In this document: positions 24,143 to 36,567 of the stretch, one piece after another | Layout: every line of letters starts with the position of its first letter | Position numbering within the stretch: the first letter of the stretch is position 1 | Translations under genes and position numbers: made by a program | The notes under the pieces: model-generated | Database searches by the model: none | What the model saw: the letters and a program-made list of their open reading frames with translations, nothing else | Told to the model about the DNA's origin: nothing | Assembly (NCBI RefSeq): GCF_028640845.1 | Contig: NC_080540.1 | Span: forward strand, 257,720,958-257,784,957 | DNA length: 64,000 bases | Direction: 5' to 3' | Origin: Ahaetulla prasina | Lineage: Eukaryota > Chordata > Lepidosauria > Squamata > Colubridae

Positions 24143-24277
24143 TGTATACTTTGTTTATTATTTTTATTATTTATTGTTATTGGCCACGCCCACCCAGTCA
24201 TCTGTCTACCAAGCCATGCTCAACAATTAAGCCACGCCCACAGAACCGGTAGGGAAAATTTTTAGATTTCACCCCTG
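23013..24277. mobile_element. Complete hAT-type non-autonomous element (1265 bp)
   Basis: Left end CAGGGGTGAAATGCTCC at 23013 and right end GATTTCACCCCTG ending at 24277. Flanks TCTTATGG (23005-23012) and TTTTATGG (24278-24285) match at 7 of 8 bases, as expected for a hAT target duplication. The right part carries CCACGCCCAC and AGAACCGGTAG, motifs shared with the small MITEs at 36774, 43796 and 60565. No transposase frame is present. Confidence 0.88.
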
Positions 24278-24664
24278 TTTTATGGGTTATGTCATGTTGC
24301 ATAGTGGAAATAGCTTTCTCCTCCGATATTTGGTTACTGAGACTCACTCGCTAAACTAAGATGGATGTCACACTCGAGTGAGTAATAATAGGGTTGATTT
24401 ATTAATAGAGATTTTCACTGAAATGGCACATCTTAGTTGTTTACAAGTAAATTTGTAACAAGTTTACTCAATCCAACAAAGTATAAGGAATATTACCTGT
24501 TGTAAGAGCCATTTCATGTTCTGGTTCTAATTTGGCTTCTGACTACTTATTTAGAAATAGAGAAGAGGAATATTAAAATTAATTCTATGCATGTGCCTTC
24601 ATTGCAAAAATTGTAGGAAACGTCTAAACAGACTTTTTCCCAAAAGTTCCTGAAAAACAGATTA

Positions 24665-25035
24665 CCGTATATACTCGAATATAAGCCGATCCGAGTATAA
24701 GCCGAGGTCCCCAATTTTACCCCAAAAAACTGGGGTAAACTGGGGACTCGAGTATAAGCCGAGGGTGGGAAATGAGGCACCTCCCGGTCGGCGAAACCCT
24801 CCCTCCCTCGGCCGAGAAGGCTGGCGGCTCCCCCGCCCCGCCCTCTCACTGCACCGGCAGGGCTTCCCCGCGCTAAAGCAAAAGCCCGCCAAGTTCGCGC
24901 CGGCCGGTATAATGTGAAAAAAACAAAAAAAAAAAACTCGAGTATAAGCCGTATATACTCGAGTATAAGCCGAGGGGACGTTTTTCAGCACAAAAAACGT
25001 GCTGAAAAACTCGGCTTATACTCGAGTATATACGG
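24665..25035. mobile_element. TIR DNA transposon with TA target duplication (mariner/Tc type), 371 bp
   Basis: Ends are CCGTATATACTCGAATATAA on the left and TTATACTCGAGTATATACGG on the right, flanked by TA at 24663-24664 and 25036-25037. The motif ACTCGAGTATAAGCCGAG recurs inside at 24747 and twice near 24937-24975, and a near-palindrome (TTTTTCAGCAC..GTGCTGAAAAA) sits by the right end. The middle is GC-rich and non-coding. The superfamily assignment rests on the TA duplication. Confidence 0.8.
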
Positions 25036-25261
25036 TAATAATATTGATAAGCAATTTGGTTTTAATTTTCACTCACAGACTGAAAGTAGTTAAATCCACA
25101 GACCCATCTTTTAATGGGTACAGGTCATGATAATTATACATTATATTAAGGATAGCTTTTAAATATCACTTGATTTGCAATTTAAAGGATGAGAGTTATT
25201 TTCATTTCATTTCACATGGGTGTACTTTAGGAATTCCTCTAATACCTTGATAGCTGTTATG

Positions 25262-25560
25262 ATGGGGGAGTGCGGTGCTTCATAAGAATTAGGGCGCTGC
25301 GCTGTCAATCAGCAGGTTCATGTTCAAGATCCAGTTGTTGATGCAGGACGGGGTGAGTTCCTGTCACATGCTCCAGCTCCTGCCTAGCTAGCAGTTCGAA
25401 ACTGGATGATTGCGAGTATATAAAAGGGTACCACTTTGGTGAACAATTTAATGGGGACAAGAAAGGAGCCCCCAACTGGCATCCCTTGGGCAACAGTGAT
25501 GTCGCTGTTCAATTCTTTCAACCTGGAAGCACTTTAGTGTTCCTAACATGACTGTAGTAA
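25262..25560 (+). mobile_element. tRNA-derived SINE, degraded
   Basis: Has an A-box-like head (GGAGTGCGGTGCTTCATAAG), a weak B-box region (GGTTCATGTTCAAGATCC) and the body words GGGGTGAGTTCC, CCTAGCTAGCAGTTCGAAA and ACCACTTTGGTG. These parallel the better copy at 46718-47027. Decayed; boundaries approximate. Confidence 0.65.
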
Positions 25561-25800
25561 TGGATTGTGTGGGTGATCTTGGAGAATGAGAGGAAAAGAT
25601 GCTGCTAGGAAACAATCAGACAAGAGCAGAAGGAACCCCCAGTGGCTGAACAGTCAGAGAAAGAAATTTAGGAAGGACCCACCCTGGTTAGGCAGTTAAA
25701 GGTGGTGGCCATAAGGTTGTACTTTCAGACTTGCAAGATTCTGTTAACACCTAGTCTTACAATAAAGCAGAATTTATTCATCTAATCATGTTTCCTGTCT
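25561..25800. repeat. Unnamed interspersed repeat, possibly an LTR remnant
   Basis: Shares GATGCTGCnTAGGAAACAA and the reverse complement of AACAGAATCTTGCAAG with the block at 4590-4705. It also has an AATAAA signal near 25761. The shape (polyadenylation signal after a unique body) would fit a worn LTR, but no TG..CA ends or target duplication could be defined. Function unknown. Confidence 0.4.
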
Positions 25801-26161
25801 AGTTTACCTGAGAGGGCTGATAGGTGAATAATGTTGTGGAATTAATTAATTAATTAAAAGGCTTTTAATCTGATCCAACCAGGTTGCAATTATGGGAAAG
25901 CAACTGTACCTCAAATCAAAATAGTTAGAGAGTTCCTACTTTTGATAGAAATTCTGCTGACATTTCAGATTATAGTTAATAATGCATTATCAGATGAACC
26001 TAGCAAATAAATAATGGCAAAAGGTTCAGTCAGTTAATAGACAAAAAAAAAACCACCACTCCTGTTTTAATGAAGTTTCAGCTTCTAATCATTCAGTGGA
26101 AGCCAGTGTGTAAAATAAAAATAAAGTATGTTTGTTGTACTGAAAATAGGAGACGAAAGAA

Positions 26162-26805
26162 GAGGTAGTCCTTAATTTAATGATCACTTTGAGCCCAGAA
26201 TTCTGCCATAGTTGTTAACTGAGTTGTGCTTCAATTTTCATCCTTTTATTTGCCACAGTTGAATGAATGAATGAAGTTGTTAAGTGAATCATGCAGTTGC
26301 TAAGAGAATCTGGCTACCACCATTGACTTTGCTTGTCAGAAACTAGCTGGGAAGGTTACAGATAACAATCACATGACCCCAGGACAGTGCAGCTGTCAAA
26401 AATATATGCCAATTGCGAAGTGTTGAATTTTTTATTTTTATTTATTTACATTTATATCCCGCCCTTCTCCGAAGACTCAGGGTGGCTTACATTGCATAAG
26501 GCAATAGTATCATTCTATTTGTATATTTACAAAGTCAACTTATTGCCCCCCCAACAATCTGGGTCCTCATTTTACCTACCTTATAAAGGATGGAAGACTG
26601 AGTCAACCTCGGGCCGGGCTTGAACCTGCAGTAATTGCAGGCTGCTGTGTTCTAATAACAGGCTTCTAACAGCCTGAGCTATTACGGCCCTTTTGATCAA
26701 GTGAGTATGGGGATGCTGCCATGGTCGTAAGTGTGAAAAAAGTCACTTTTTTCAGTGCTGTGGTACGTTTGAACAGTCACTGTAGTTGTAAGTCAAGGAC
26801 TACTT
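26162..26805. mobile_element. Mariner/Tc-like DNA transposon interrupted by a SINE
   Basis: Left end GAGGTAGTCCTTAATTTAATG and right end GTAAGTCAAGGACTACTTG followed by TA. The family body is present on both sides of a SINE (26430-26692): TTGCGAAGTGTTGAATTTT before it and TTTTGATCAAGTGAGTATGG after it. The transposon is therefore older than the SINE. Confidence 0.75.
26430..26692 (-). mobile_element. tRNA-derived SINE (minus strand), nested
   Basis: Read on the - strand it starts GGCCGTAATAGCTCAGGCTG (A-box TAGCTCAGGCTG), then has B-box GGTTCAAGCCC, TTGACTCAGTCTTCCATCC and AAAATGAGGACCCAGATTG, and ends in the GAAGGGCGGGATATAAATG tail followed by A/T-rich sequence. It has the same layout as 56718-56970. 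Confidence 0.85.
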
Positions 26806-26874
26806 GTATTAGCTATTCACCATCTCATAAAGTAATAAAGGTGGAAGGAAAAAAAAAGAATCTAAAATGAGCCA

Positions 26875-27116
26875 CAGTGGCACAGTGGTTAGAGGGCAGT
26901 ACTGCAGGCTACTTCTGCTGATTGCCAGCTGCCTGCAATATGGCAGTTCAAATTTCACCAGGCTCAAGGTTGACTCAGCCTTCCATCCTTCCAAGGTGGG
27001 TAAAATGAGGACCCAAATTGTTGGGGACAATATGCTGTCTCTGTGAAACTCCTTAGAGAGGGCTGTAAAGCACTGTAAAGCAGTATATAAGTCTGTGCTA
27101 TTGCTATTGCTGAAAA
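26875..27116 (+). mobile_element. tRNA-derived SINE with (ATTGCT)n-type tail
   Basis: Head GCCACAGTGGCACAGTGGTT, B-box-like GCAGTTCAAATTTC, body TTGACTCAGCCTTCCATCC, and tail AGCAGTATATAAGTCTGTGC followed by GCTATTGCTATTGCT. This tail is common in squamate SINEs that use a Bov-B-type 3' end. It ends about 100 bases before the acceptor of ST8SIA4 exon 2, leaving the polypyrimidine tract intact. Confidence 0.85.
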
Positions 27117-27216
27117 AAAAAATCTTGTATCTGGTATTTGTGAAGTGATACCAAAAGAGGCTTTTGGCTAATCTCTGAGCTAACTACCTTTCGTTCTTTT
27201 TTACATTGTGTTTCAG

Positions 27217-27348
27217 AGATGGTGAGCAAAGTTTAAGTAGATCAATGGTCAATAGCTCCGATAAAATAAGCCGGAAGAGTGGCTCTTCAGTGTTCCAGCA
27301 TTCTGTAGAAAGATGGAAAATCAATTCCTCCTTGGTGCTGGAAATAAG
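27217..27348 (+). CDS. ST8SIA4: ST8SIA4 exon 2: stem region and start of the polybasic region
   Basis: 132 bases completing codon 38 and running to the first two bases of codon 82. The acceptor is a T-rich tract ending TTTCAG|A and the donor is AG|GTTAGT. The peptide includes N-glycosylation sites Asn50-Ser-Ser and Asn74-Ser-Ser, both at the positions known in human ST8SIA4, and ends VLEIR. Arg82, part of the NCAM-recognition polybasic region (about residues 71-105), is split by the following intron. The phase-2 borders and length divisible by three mean skipping it would keep frame. Several stem residues differ from my recollection of the human protein, as expected for this variable region. 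Confidence 0.95.
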
Positions 27349-30300
27349 GTTAGTATCTTAAATAATACAGTATATAGTCATTCATATATATAGCTCGCAG
27401 CTTTGATGAGACTGGGAAACCTTTTTTATTTAGCCTTGTCCTCTGTGTTGGATACAAAATAATAGATCTAGAAGATGAATAATTTTGGGAAAATAAATTT
27501 CTCTTGGTCTACACTACTGTATGTGTTTGTGAAATTAAAGAAGATCTTATCTGTCTTGGGAAAAAGTTACAAAGCAACTTTGACCAGAATGATAGAAGAC
27601 TTTAAACTGAAATAGCTTTTTGGCCTTTTGCATATATAGGTTGTGTTTAAACATATTAAACATTAATATGTTTAATATTTCAGAATGATGAAATAGAAAT
27701 ATGAAAGTAAATTATACTAATAATGAATGCTTTGAGGTTGATTTTTAGGTAGGTTTATTAGCTAGAATTTAAGTAACTATATTTAAAACAGGACATATAC
27801 TATTGATATTTGCTGCATGTCAACTTCTTAGGAGCATCTGGTAGCCATTGTTGAAGATTCACCTTTTGGATAAGTCTTTGAATTGTCCTTACAAAGCTCT
27901 TCTTTCAGAAGTCATAAAATATACCTTCTTTCTACTATATCACTCTTTTTAACTGCCTAACCCCAAGCTCTTCTTTTTAATTGCCATCAGAAAAACAGTA
28001 AAAAGCGGAAGGTACCGTTGAAACCACAAATATCTCTATGGTTGTGTATTCATGTGACCAAAACTGTTATGAAGATGGGAAGAGAAATGTATTTTGGAAA
28101 TAATCAAGATCACAGCTAATGGTGTATTTGATAATTTGGAGTGAACAGTTATCTTCTGCTAAACTTCAAACGAACAGAATATTTTATTAGAGCTTTCTAA
28201 AAATTACTTGTCTGATGTGAAAGCAAGGGAGAGGATATTTTAAGTTTTTAAAAGTTTTCTTTTAAATTCTATACTGTTATGGAATGCTAATATAAAGGAT
28301 CTATCAATTGCTGATCTGAATATCCTGAGCAATGAGTGAATAGTATATAGCCTTCATAAAAATTAGCACAGGTAGAGAACTAGAAGATATGGGGAAATCT
28401 CTGGATATGCAATCAGTTGCATGAACTTCTCCTCCCAAATTAAAATCCCTTGCCCTGAGATTGAGAACATGGATTAAACAGTCACAGCATACTTGAACAA
28501 TCTCTTGGAAATAAAGCAACAACAAATAACAGCAGTTAGTAGGGCTGTGTATAACTTTGATAGTACTTCACTTTGATTAAGATTTGAATGAAACACCTCC
28601 TTATAGCTGCTTCACAAAGCAATATGATCTCTTTCTTCTAAAAGAAAATATTAAGTATTTATGTTGCTTTACCTTGCTTTGTTTCAGAGCCCATTTCAGC
28701 TTTTTCCTGTGGAACTCATGCAGTGAAAGTTTTTGAGAAATCCTCCAGGAGAAAGCTGAGACAAATCTTCCCCTGCAGTCCTGTTGAAATTTTATTTCAG
28801 GCTGGGCAGGTTAAGCACACAATGCAGGCATTCCCTTATTGAGCTCTGGAGCTTTCTGGCCTACAGCATCCTTGGGCTACTTGCCAGAAACTTTGGTGAG
28901 ACTGCAGAGGAAATACTACTTATCTCCTTCGGGCATGCTGCAGAGAAAATGCTACTCAGCTTTGACCAGCACATGAGGGAAGAGGGAGGGCATGTCTTAC
29001 GCAATGTTTGAGAAAGGTCAAAACAATCTGGAGGGTGTGTTCCCTATGTGAGCATCATGAAGAAGGCACTGCTTTTCCACACCAGCCTGCTTTAGATATG
29101 AAGTATTTTCTAGGCTGGATTGTTTCATTGCGTGCCTCTGAATCACCCAATTTGGAGATTCTTTGATGGATGCTAAGGGAAAAACCCTGAGAAGAAATCA
29201 TCCAAATTGGTTTGTTGAGATAAATTATGCCATCTCTAGGCATCAGAGAAGTGAAATCACATTGCTTTCATGGGATTAATCACAAAAGTAAAATGTATCT
29301 TGATTCCTTTTGGAGAGTTTTGGGTTGGCAGAAGGCTGCAGGCCAAAATTAGTGAAAGAAGGAAAAGTCGTAAGAAGTCTTATTTGTATATATAAAACTA
29401 TAAATGGCTATTTCTCCATTACCATGCTTAAATTATGAGATTCTTTTAATTTGATTTTAATTTTCTTTTAATTTCTACATTATTGAACCATTTGATGTAG
29501 GTGCATCTGAAACTCTTAAAAAAACCACATAAAATTGAAACATTGAACTGAAATGTGTTTATAACTAATATATTTAATTAGCTGTTTTTTGTTTTCAATT
29601 TTTTGTTAATTCTTATTAACCTAATCTTAATCTTCTTAAACTAAATTCTCAAAGCAGTCTGTGGAATGACATATGGCAATTTCAGTGGAACATTATCAAT
29701 ATATTAGATTGAACATAAACCTCCACTGCTTTCTCTCTCACACACGAAGACACATTTTTAAAACATACGGACCAGAATGTTTTAAAATGTTATTTTGTTA
29801 AAAGTCCTATTTTGTTTTCAGTTGAATAACCACAAAGGCTCTCACATATTTACTAGAGGTGGAGATTTCCTTTTGTTCTGAAAAAAGGAAACGGCAAAAA
29901 GTCTTCAAGCTAAGTTGAAAAGCATGTGAGCTGTTTGTGGTTTTTCAGCACTGCAGGCTCAATTGTGAGATAGGTAGCATTTGTAAGCGGTAAAAAAAAA
30001 AACCTGTGCTAAGACTTATTTTTCATATGTTAATAACAAGTGTGGCATATATAGTGGATTATATGGTGGTGTTAGTCACAAAAACCCACATGAGTAGACA
30101 CAGGACTCCTTAAAATTATTTTGTTCCCTTCCAGAACGAGGAGAAAGAGGGAGTGAAAGACATCTTGAATAGTTCACAAAAGTCCCAATATTTTTTAATT
30201 GTTAGCATTCTTCAAGCACTGGCTGTTATTGTATTTGCTCTTGGGAATGATCTGTACAGAACCCTTATCCTAACTCCCAGAATATGTTCTCTTTGTATTC

Positions 30301-32960
30301 TCAAAACTATTTTTGTTTGATTTTACAAATTGTTTCTTCACCCCCAAGGCTCCTAACAAAGTAATGCTAGACTATGCCAGGCAGCATACTGTCCTACCAT
30401 TATTTTAATCAAGTAAAAATGATGCAAATACTGGCATTTAATTCCTCTGATTGACTTTACAAAACATAGACATCTATCTCCATCCTATTTGGGCATCTAG
30501 TGGTTGAGCTGAGGTGGGAAAATGAGGAAATGTGCAAGATAGTACAATTATGTAAATATTATCTCTTGTATAAGTGAGGCATTTGTGTAGTTATGCCATT
30601 ACGCGCATTATTTTGGCATCACTGCAATGTGTTGTGGATGCTACGAATGTATCTTCCCCTCAACACACAAATAATCATTAGGAAGCTCAGTCTCTTCAAT
30701 GGCATTGTGTTATTCTGCTCAGTGTGAATTTCAGCAATCCAAGGAATTGTTTTTGCTGAAATCCACACAATGCTTATCTCAGCATTGGAATGGATTTGGT
30801 CGAATTCTGGGTTGTAGGCGTTGTCTGACTTTAGCTTTTCACTTCTACATGTTTCATGACCTACATAGGTAACATCTTCCATTCTATGAATTTGGGAAGT
30901 ACTGTCATATATAGATGCTTACCTAAGCCTTCAAACCTGAGCTACATATATTGTCTGCCATTGCAATTCTGCAAGAATACAGGATAACAAAAATTTAATG
31001 GTGTCTTACTCATCCTTTCAATGCCATTTGAATCAGCATTGAGTTTGTAGCCTCACAGGGAGCTTGCTTGTTTGAAGACATGGTTTGTTAGGTAATGGAG
31101 GAGACATTTTCCTAATTCTCATTTCAGCAAGACTTTCCTTTCTTTGAAGTGAGAAAGAGAATGTAACTTAAGTTCCAAAACCAAAAAAGGATAGTATTTT
31201 AACGTTAAAAAAAAGCTCTGTAACAGTCTATACATTTTACAGATTTTGTTTATACTTATTATTAGCTTCTAGGCATGGCCAGAATTAATGTAGAAAACAA
31301 TATTAGATTCACATTTCCATGCTAAGCAGTGGTTTAACCAATGGATTGCATGATGTGCAATGTAATTCAATGGTAGCAATATTGTAAACCATTCTCTATA
31401 TTGTCTCATGTTAAATATTAAAGACTATTGTTTATACAGATTAGCCCAAGATCAGTTAAACCATCAGCCTCAGCTTTAAAGAGATGGTCCAGATAGAAAT
31501 GGGTTCACATATTTATTGTTTGTGATTTGTTCTATTTAATAAAGAAATTTCATTTGTTAGAAAATGATTCAATAAAGTCTCTAAAAAGTGAAGTCTTTCC
31601 TTACAAAATTGCCTCATAGGATAAATAAAGAGGAGTTAGTTATAGCAATAGCCATTTGTTTGGTGAAATCAATAACTCCTAGGAGAATATAAACACAAAT
31701 CTTTCATTTTCATTCCTCACAATAATTTAATTGCAACTATGTAATGTGTGAACTTTTTTAAAAGCTGGGTTTGTGAAGATTTGTTTGGACCATCTGTCTT
31801 CTTGACACTCGGAGATCTGAACCTAACTACTGAGTTACGTCATTTGCATTTTTGAAGTGAGAAATCAATAATTTTTTAAAAACCAAGTTCATATTAAGTT
31901 ATGTATTAAAGTCAAATAATCAAAGTCATCATGTCTTTTTAAAAGTAACAAGCTTGAGAGATTTTTTTTTAAATGGAATGATATATTTTTTTATTGATAA
32001 AGTGGATAAATTGAGTGAAGAAAGTTGAATGCAGGCAGTTCAAAATTGCCGTGTCTCAGAGTCTCAACTGGATATCATTATGCCCAGGGATACTTCCCTT
32101 AGCCTGCTTATTGCCAGACCTTCCCTGATTTTATTTTTTTAAAATATTTTAAAATAAGAATAATAGGAATAATGATACCATACCTCTAGCACCATGAAAC
32201 AAAAATATTTACCTATCCCAAGTCCTTGGGAAGCACTCAGTGGATGAAAAAAATGCAAACCCAGTCTAAACAGGTGGCTGACTATGTTACCAATTATAAT
32301 GACAGGAAGCTTTCAGAAATGCTTCTAGACTCATCTATGTTCCACTAGCAGTTTTTAGAAAGCTCTTATAAAGGTGTGTGCTCTGCTTTCTTTGAAAATA
32401 GGCAAAGCAAACTGATGACTAAAAGGAGCGGAGAGGAGTAGCTGCATCATTTTGTCTACTTAAAAGTGTGGAGTTTATAACTAGCCATAGCTACTAAGGC
32501 AACAATTTTATAAGAGTACCCGAATGCCAAATATGCCCATTTAACCATAGACCCAATACTTCTGTTTAATGTCTACTAATAGAACATTAAGTTAGTTCTG
32601 CTGGATCAATCCAAATCTTGGCCTAATGTTTTATTTCTTGGATGTTTTATTCAAAATGAGACATGGAGTCATGCCTTCCCTGTGACTGTTTCTTTGAACA
32701 GGTATTTAGAAGTGCTTATATGTTGCTGCAATCCAGAAATAACACTGCACCCTCCATGGCAGACACTAAGACCTCTCTGTCATAAATTTATCCATAACTC
32801 TGGGCCGCAAGTGACTCAAAGGGCATTTTAACAGCAAAACACAGATTTTTAGTTGTATAATCTTTCATTTTTTGTCATGTGAAAATAAAACTGAAAATAA
32901 CCTTCACTACTAAACTATCTCTTGGCACTCCTGTTTTCTTTTTTTGTTCAGTCTCCACCC
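27349..32960. other. Intron 2, 5' part; no gene or repeat recognised
   Basis: AT-rich, non-coding, with no open frame over 90 codons that resembles a protein. I see no clear SINE, LINE end or TIR pair in it. Long repeat-poor intronic stretches can hold conserved regulatory sequence, but this cannot be judged from one genome. Confidence 0.6.
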
Positions 32961-32969
32961 CCAAAATCT

Positions 32970-33120
32970 CCCTTAGCAATAGCAATAGCACTTAGACTTA
33001 TATACCACTTCATGGTGCTTTTACAGCCCTCTCTAAACGGTTTACAGAGTCAGCATATTGCCCCCAACAATTTTACCAACCTCGGAAGGATGGAAGACTG
33101 AATGAACCTCATTTTGCAAA
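32970..33120 (-). mobile_element. SINE fragment (minus strand)
   Basis: Contains the reversed tail AGCAATAGCAATAGCACTTAG, TATATACCACTTCATGGTGC and ACAGCCCTCTCTAAACGG, then CCTCGGAAGGATGGAAGACT. This matches the 3' two-thirds of the SINE at 26875-27116. The tRNA-like head is missing. An interrupted TGAT/TGAC repeat follows at about 33157-33200. Confidence 0.75.
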
Positions 33121-33200
33121 AGGGTAAGATCAATATATCAGTGTAGCCTTAAAGGCTGATTGATTGATTGACTGACTGACTGATTGATTGATTGACTAAT

Positions 33201-36200
33201 TCTTGGTAAAATCAAATCCTGACTTTCCTGACCTAGTTCAGTATTCTGGTTTCATTAAGGTAGTTAAATACTTTCAGGTTTTTTTTCCAGGCTGTATTTC
33301 TCTGCAGAGACTTATAGTACAGTAGACTCCATGCTTTTATCACAAAAAAGAATTTTAAGACAGGCTGTAAATAAATTTTTAATACTTTCACACATGTCTT
33401 ACCCAATTGTTTTGACACAAAGTATGTTGTAAATTGTCAAGTTTATAATTCTAATCTAGCTAAAATTAGACTTTCTAATTAGGTTAGTATCTATTTGTCT
33501 GCATTCCCAAAAATGTGTTACGTTAATGATTGATAAAGCCAAACAACTCTAGCATTAAAGAGTGAAAAAGCCTTCTAGATATATTTATATTCTTAAATGT
33601 GTGGGATATAATATTGAGAGCTTTCTCTGGCAACTTGGTTTCTATTTATTAAAAGTCTAAAATATATTAATATATTTTTTCCATAAAAACTGTTCTAGGG
33701 TGCTAACAAAAATACAGTTGCAATTACACTATTATTAATATACACAGTGTAATGTACTTAATAAAAGAAATTAAAGGTCTAAGTTCAAATTTTCACTTGG
33801 CAATTAAATTCATAAAAAGACCTTGAACTAGTCAATTCTACCTCAATTTACCACACAGAGTTGTGTAACATAGCAAGGAACAGCCAAACCATGCTTTTCA
33901 CCTTGAAAGATAATACAAAGGAAAGGGTGGAACAATATGGTAGAACCAGTGATTAGACTTGTGATGTCCAGGTTCAAGACCATCTTCAGCTATGGGAGCT
34001 CATAGGTGACTTTGAACTATCTTTCAGCCCAACATAACTTGTAGTGTTGTTGCTGTGGAGAAAATCGAGCAAGGGATTCTGCTCTATGCCACCATGAATC
34101 CTTGGATAAAATAATGACTTGCTTAAAGTAAGTAATGTAATGTTCAGTTGCAGGCATCACAAGTTATGGACTTTAATTAGACTTTGTAGAGCAGTCTCCA
34201 GTTAGAGAAGATTGCTTTAAGCCTGAATTTGATTTCAAAAGCTGTCTCTAAGCAGCCTACCTGATGGCAAAAAACAGCTTGTTCTTTCCCTAACTGCTTT
34301 TTCAACAGAAAGGAAGAGGGGGGGGGAGAGGGAGGGAGGGAGAGAGAGAGAGAGAGAGAGAGAGATGGAAGCAACTAAAAAGGTGTTGCTTTGCCTTCTT
34401 TGGATTTCAACCTCATCTGCTCTTGAGTGACTAGAAGCATGTAGCCCATAATGGTTCACTCATGGGCACAGGAGTACTGCAGAAAAAAGGAATCATCATT
34501 CGTGATACAATTGTTTGACTCCGCATAATGCAGCTACTTGTTTTGAGTTCCCAGAAAATGGGAAGCTTGTACAAATTCATTATAATTCACTGCATTGTTC
34601 TTTTGCAGCTATTAGTGCAGTTAGATTGGTTATTTATTTTATTCTTTAATGCAGTTTTTGCATTTTGTCAACTTAGGTATATAGACTTAAAAGCTTTTAA
34701 AACCATCTGGATGCAAGATTACATTAAGGATAAAATATCATTAAGGATAAAAATAAAAAAAATTGCAGAGCAGTGAAACTGTAGGGAAATGAAACATTTG
34801 CCTTACTTTATTATCATTTATCAAGAGTTCTCGGCACTTTAGGTTTTAATATTTTTCATTTTGCTTCATTCCTTCATTACTCTGAAACACATATTTCCTT
34901 GTTTTGAAACTGATTTAGTTGTATCTTGAAGACAGAAAATATTTTTTCCCACATTTAACAATATTTAAGTTTCATATATATATGTGTATATGAATATACC
35001 TCACTGAAATAACTTTCAGTTAGAATCTTAGATATTATTCTTCTGAATTAAAAGCACTGAATAAGGATACTGAGGGGATTTTTAATGGCATTATTTCTTA
35101 TGTATTTCTTTGTATGGAAATCTATCCTTTTTTCCAGTTTATATGTTTTAAAGTCTGTAGATCTTCTGCAATTGTCATTTACTAAGAAAAGAGCTCTGCT
35201 AGAGGAAATGAAAGACCCATCTAGTCACATATCCTATTTCTCTTATGATCAACCAGATCCCCAAATGAATCTTGTAAGCGGAATATGATATAGGAGCCAG
35301 TTGCTGTTCCTTAACAGCTGGTAGGCACAACTGAAGGAAACATGAGGTCATTATGACTAAATGTTTTTAATTATCCATTTAATTTGACCTACTTCCTTTT
35401 AGTCCTCTAAGTTAGGAGTCTCGAATCTTGGCAATTTTAACTTCAACTCCCAGAATTTCTCAGCCAGCCATACAAATCGTAAAGTTGCCAAGGTCAAAGA
35501 CACCCCCCCCCCACTATAAGTTGTTAGCCACTACCACGTGGTCGTTTATTCATTGTCTTTACTAAATTTTTCACAATTCACCTTTTGTGGACTGAGTATG
35601 TACTTTAACTTCCAGAAATTTGAGCGATAGCCACGTTGTCTGGGAAATTCCGGGAGAGGAAACACCGTAAGATTGTACTGTGGTTGGCTGCCATCAAACC
35701 TAAACTAGGCTTCATATGGTGTTTTTTAAATTTATTTTAAAGAAAAACTCCATCCATTCACACGTGCATTAAACATTCCTATCTTCATGTATGACATTGC
35801 CCCAACTCTCTTGCATCAACATCCGTGGATGCAATCTTTATTTCTCCAGAAAAACCTATTGAATATGTCCTGCTACTAAAAGGTTGCCCATTCCTTACAT
35901 GAGATAAACAATAAGCCATTGGAGATGATAGCTTTGAAACTGAGTTCCAAGTATGAGGTTAATTACTAAAAGGCTACAGGCTAGGAAAGGAATAACTGTC
36001 AAGTTAGACAGATCTTTCTAAAAGATGGCACATTTATCAGGTAGGCAGGTTGTTTGCTGTGCTTGAAGAGATAACACATCTTAGACAGCCTCTTGGGGCA
36101 CATAACTGTGCCTGAAAGGTGACTCACTGGCCTGCCGTCATGGAAATCTAAGACCATTTTTGAGTGTGTGTATCTAAAAGTAATCAAGGAAGTATTCCTC

Positions 36201-36560
36201 ATGTTGTTTTATCTTTCAGAGGTCCTTGGCAAAGATTAGTTTCTGCTCAGACTTCTCTATCATCCTGGGCTAAGCATGCACAAATTCACTTATATGATTC
36301 AGAAATATACTGAGGAGCATATTGGAAAACACAATTTCGTGTTCAGTGCTAAGTTATAGCAAACATTTTTTCAAAAGAAAAGCTTTATAATGGGATACCT
36401 ACAAACATTTGATCCATGGTAGAAGGGGGACCATCAATTTGCCTGAATTCATGAAGGAACACTGCCTTCCAGAATACTGACTGGGATAGATTAACCAATA
36501 AACCAACATGAAGCTGTTTCCAAAGTTCCTTCTGTAGGCAGTTACGAGTAGAGCTAGGAT
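33201..36560. other. Intron 2, middle part; no gene recognised
   Basis: AT-rich and non-coding. Contains a purine run (GGGA/GA repeats) at about 34316-34366 and a decayed relative of the 114-bp MITE family at about 35412-35510 (CCCAGAATTTCTCAGCCAGC, AAAGTTGCCAAGGT). Serine/leucine-rich open frames across the GA run are by-products of the repeat. Confidence 0.55.
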
Positions 36561-36567
36561 TCAAACT

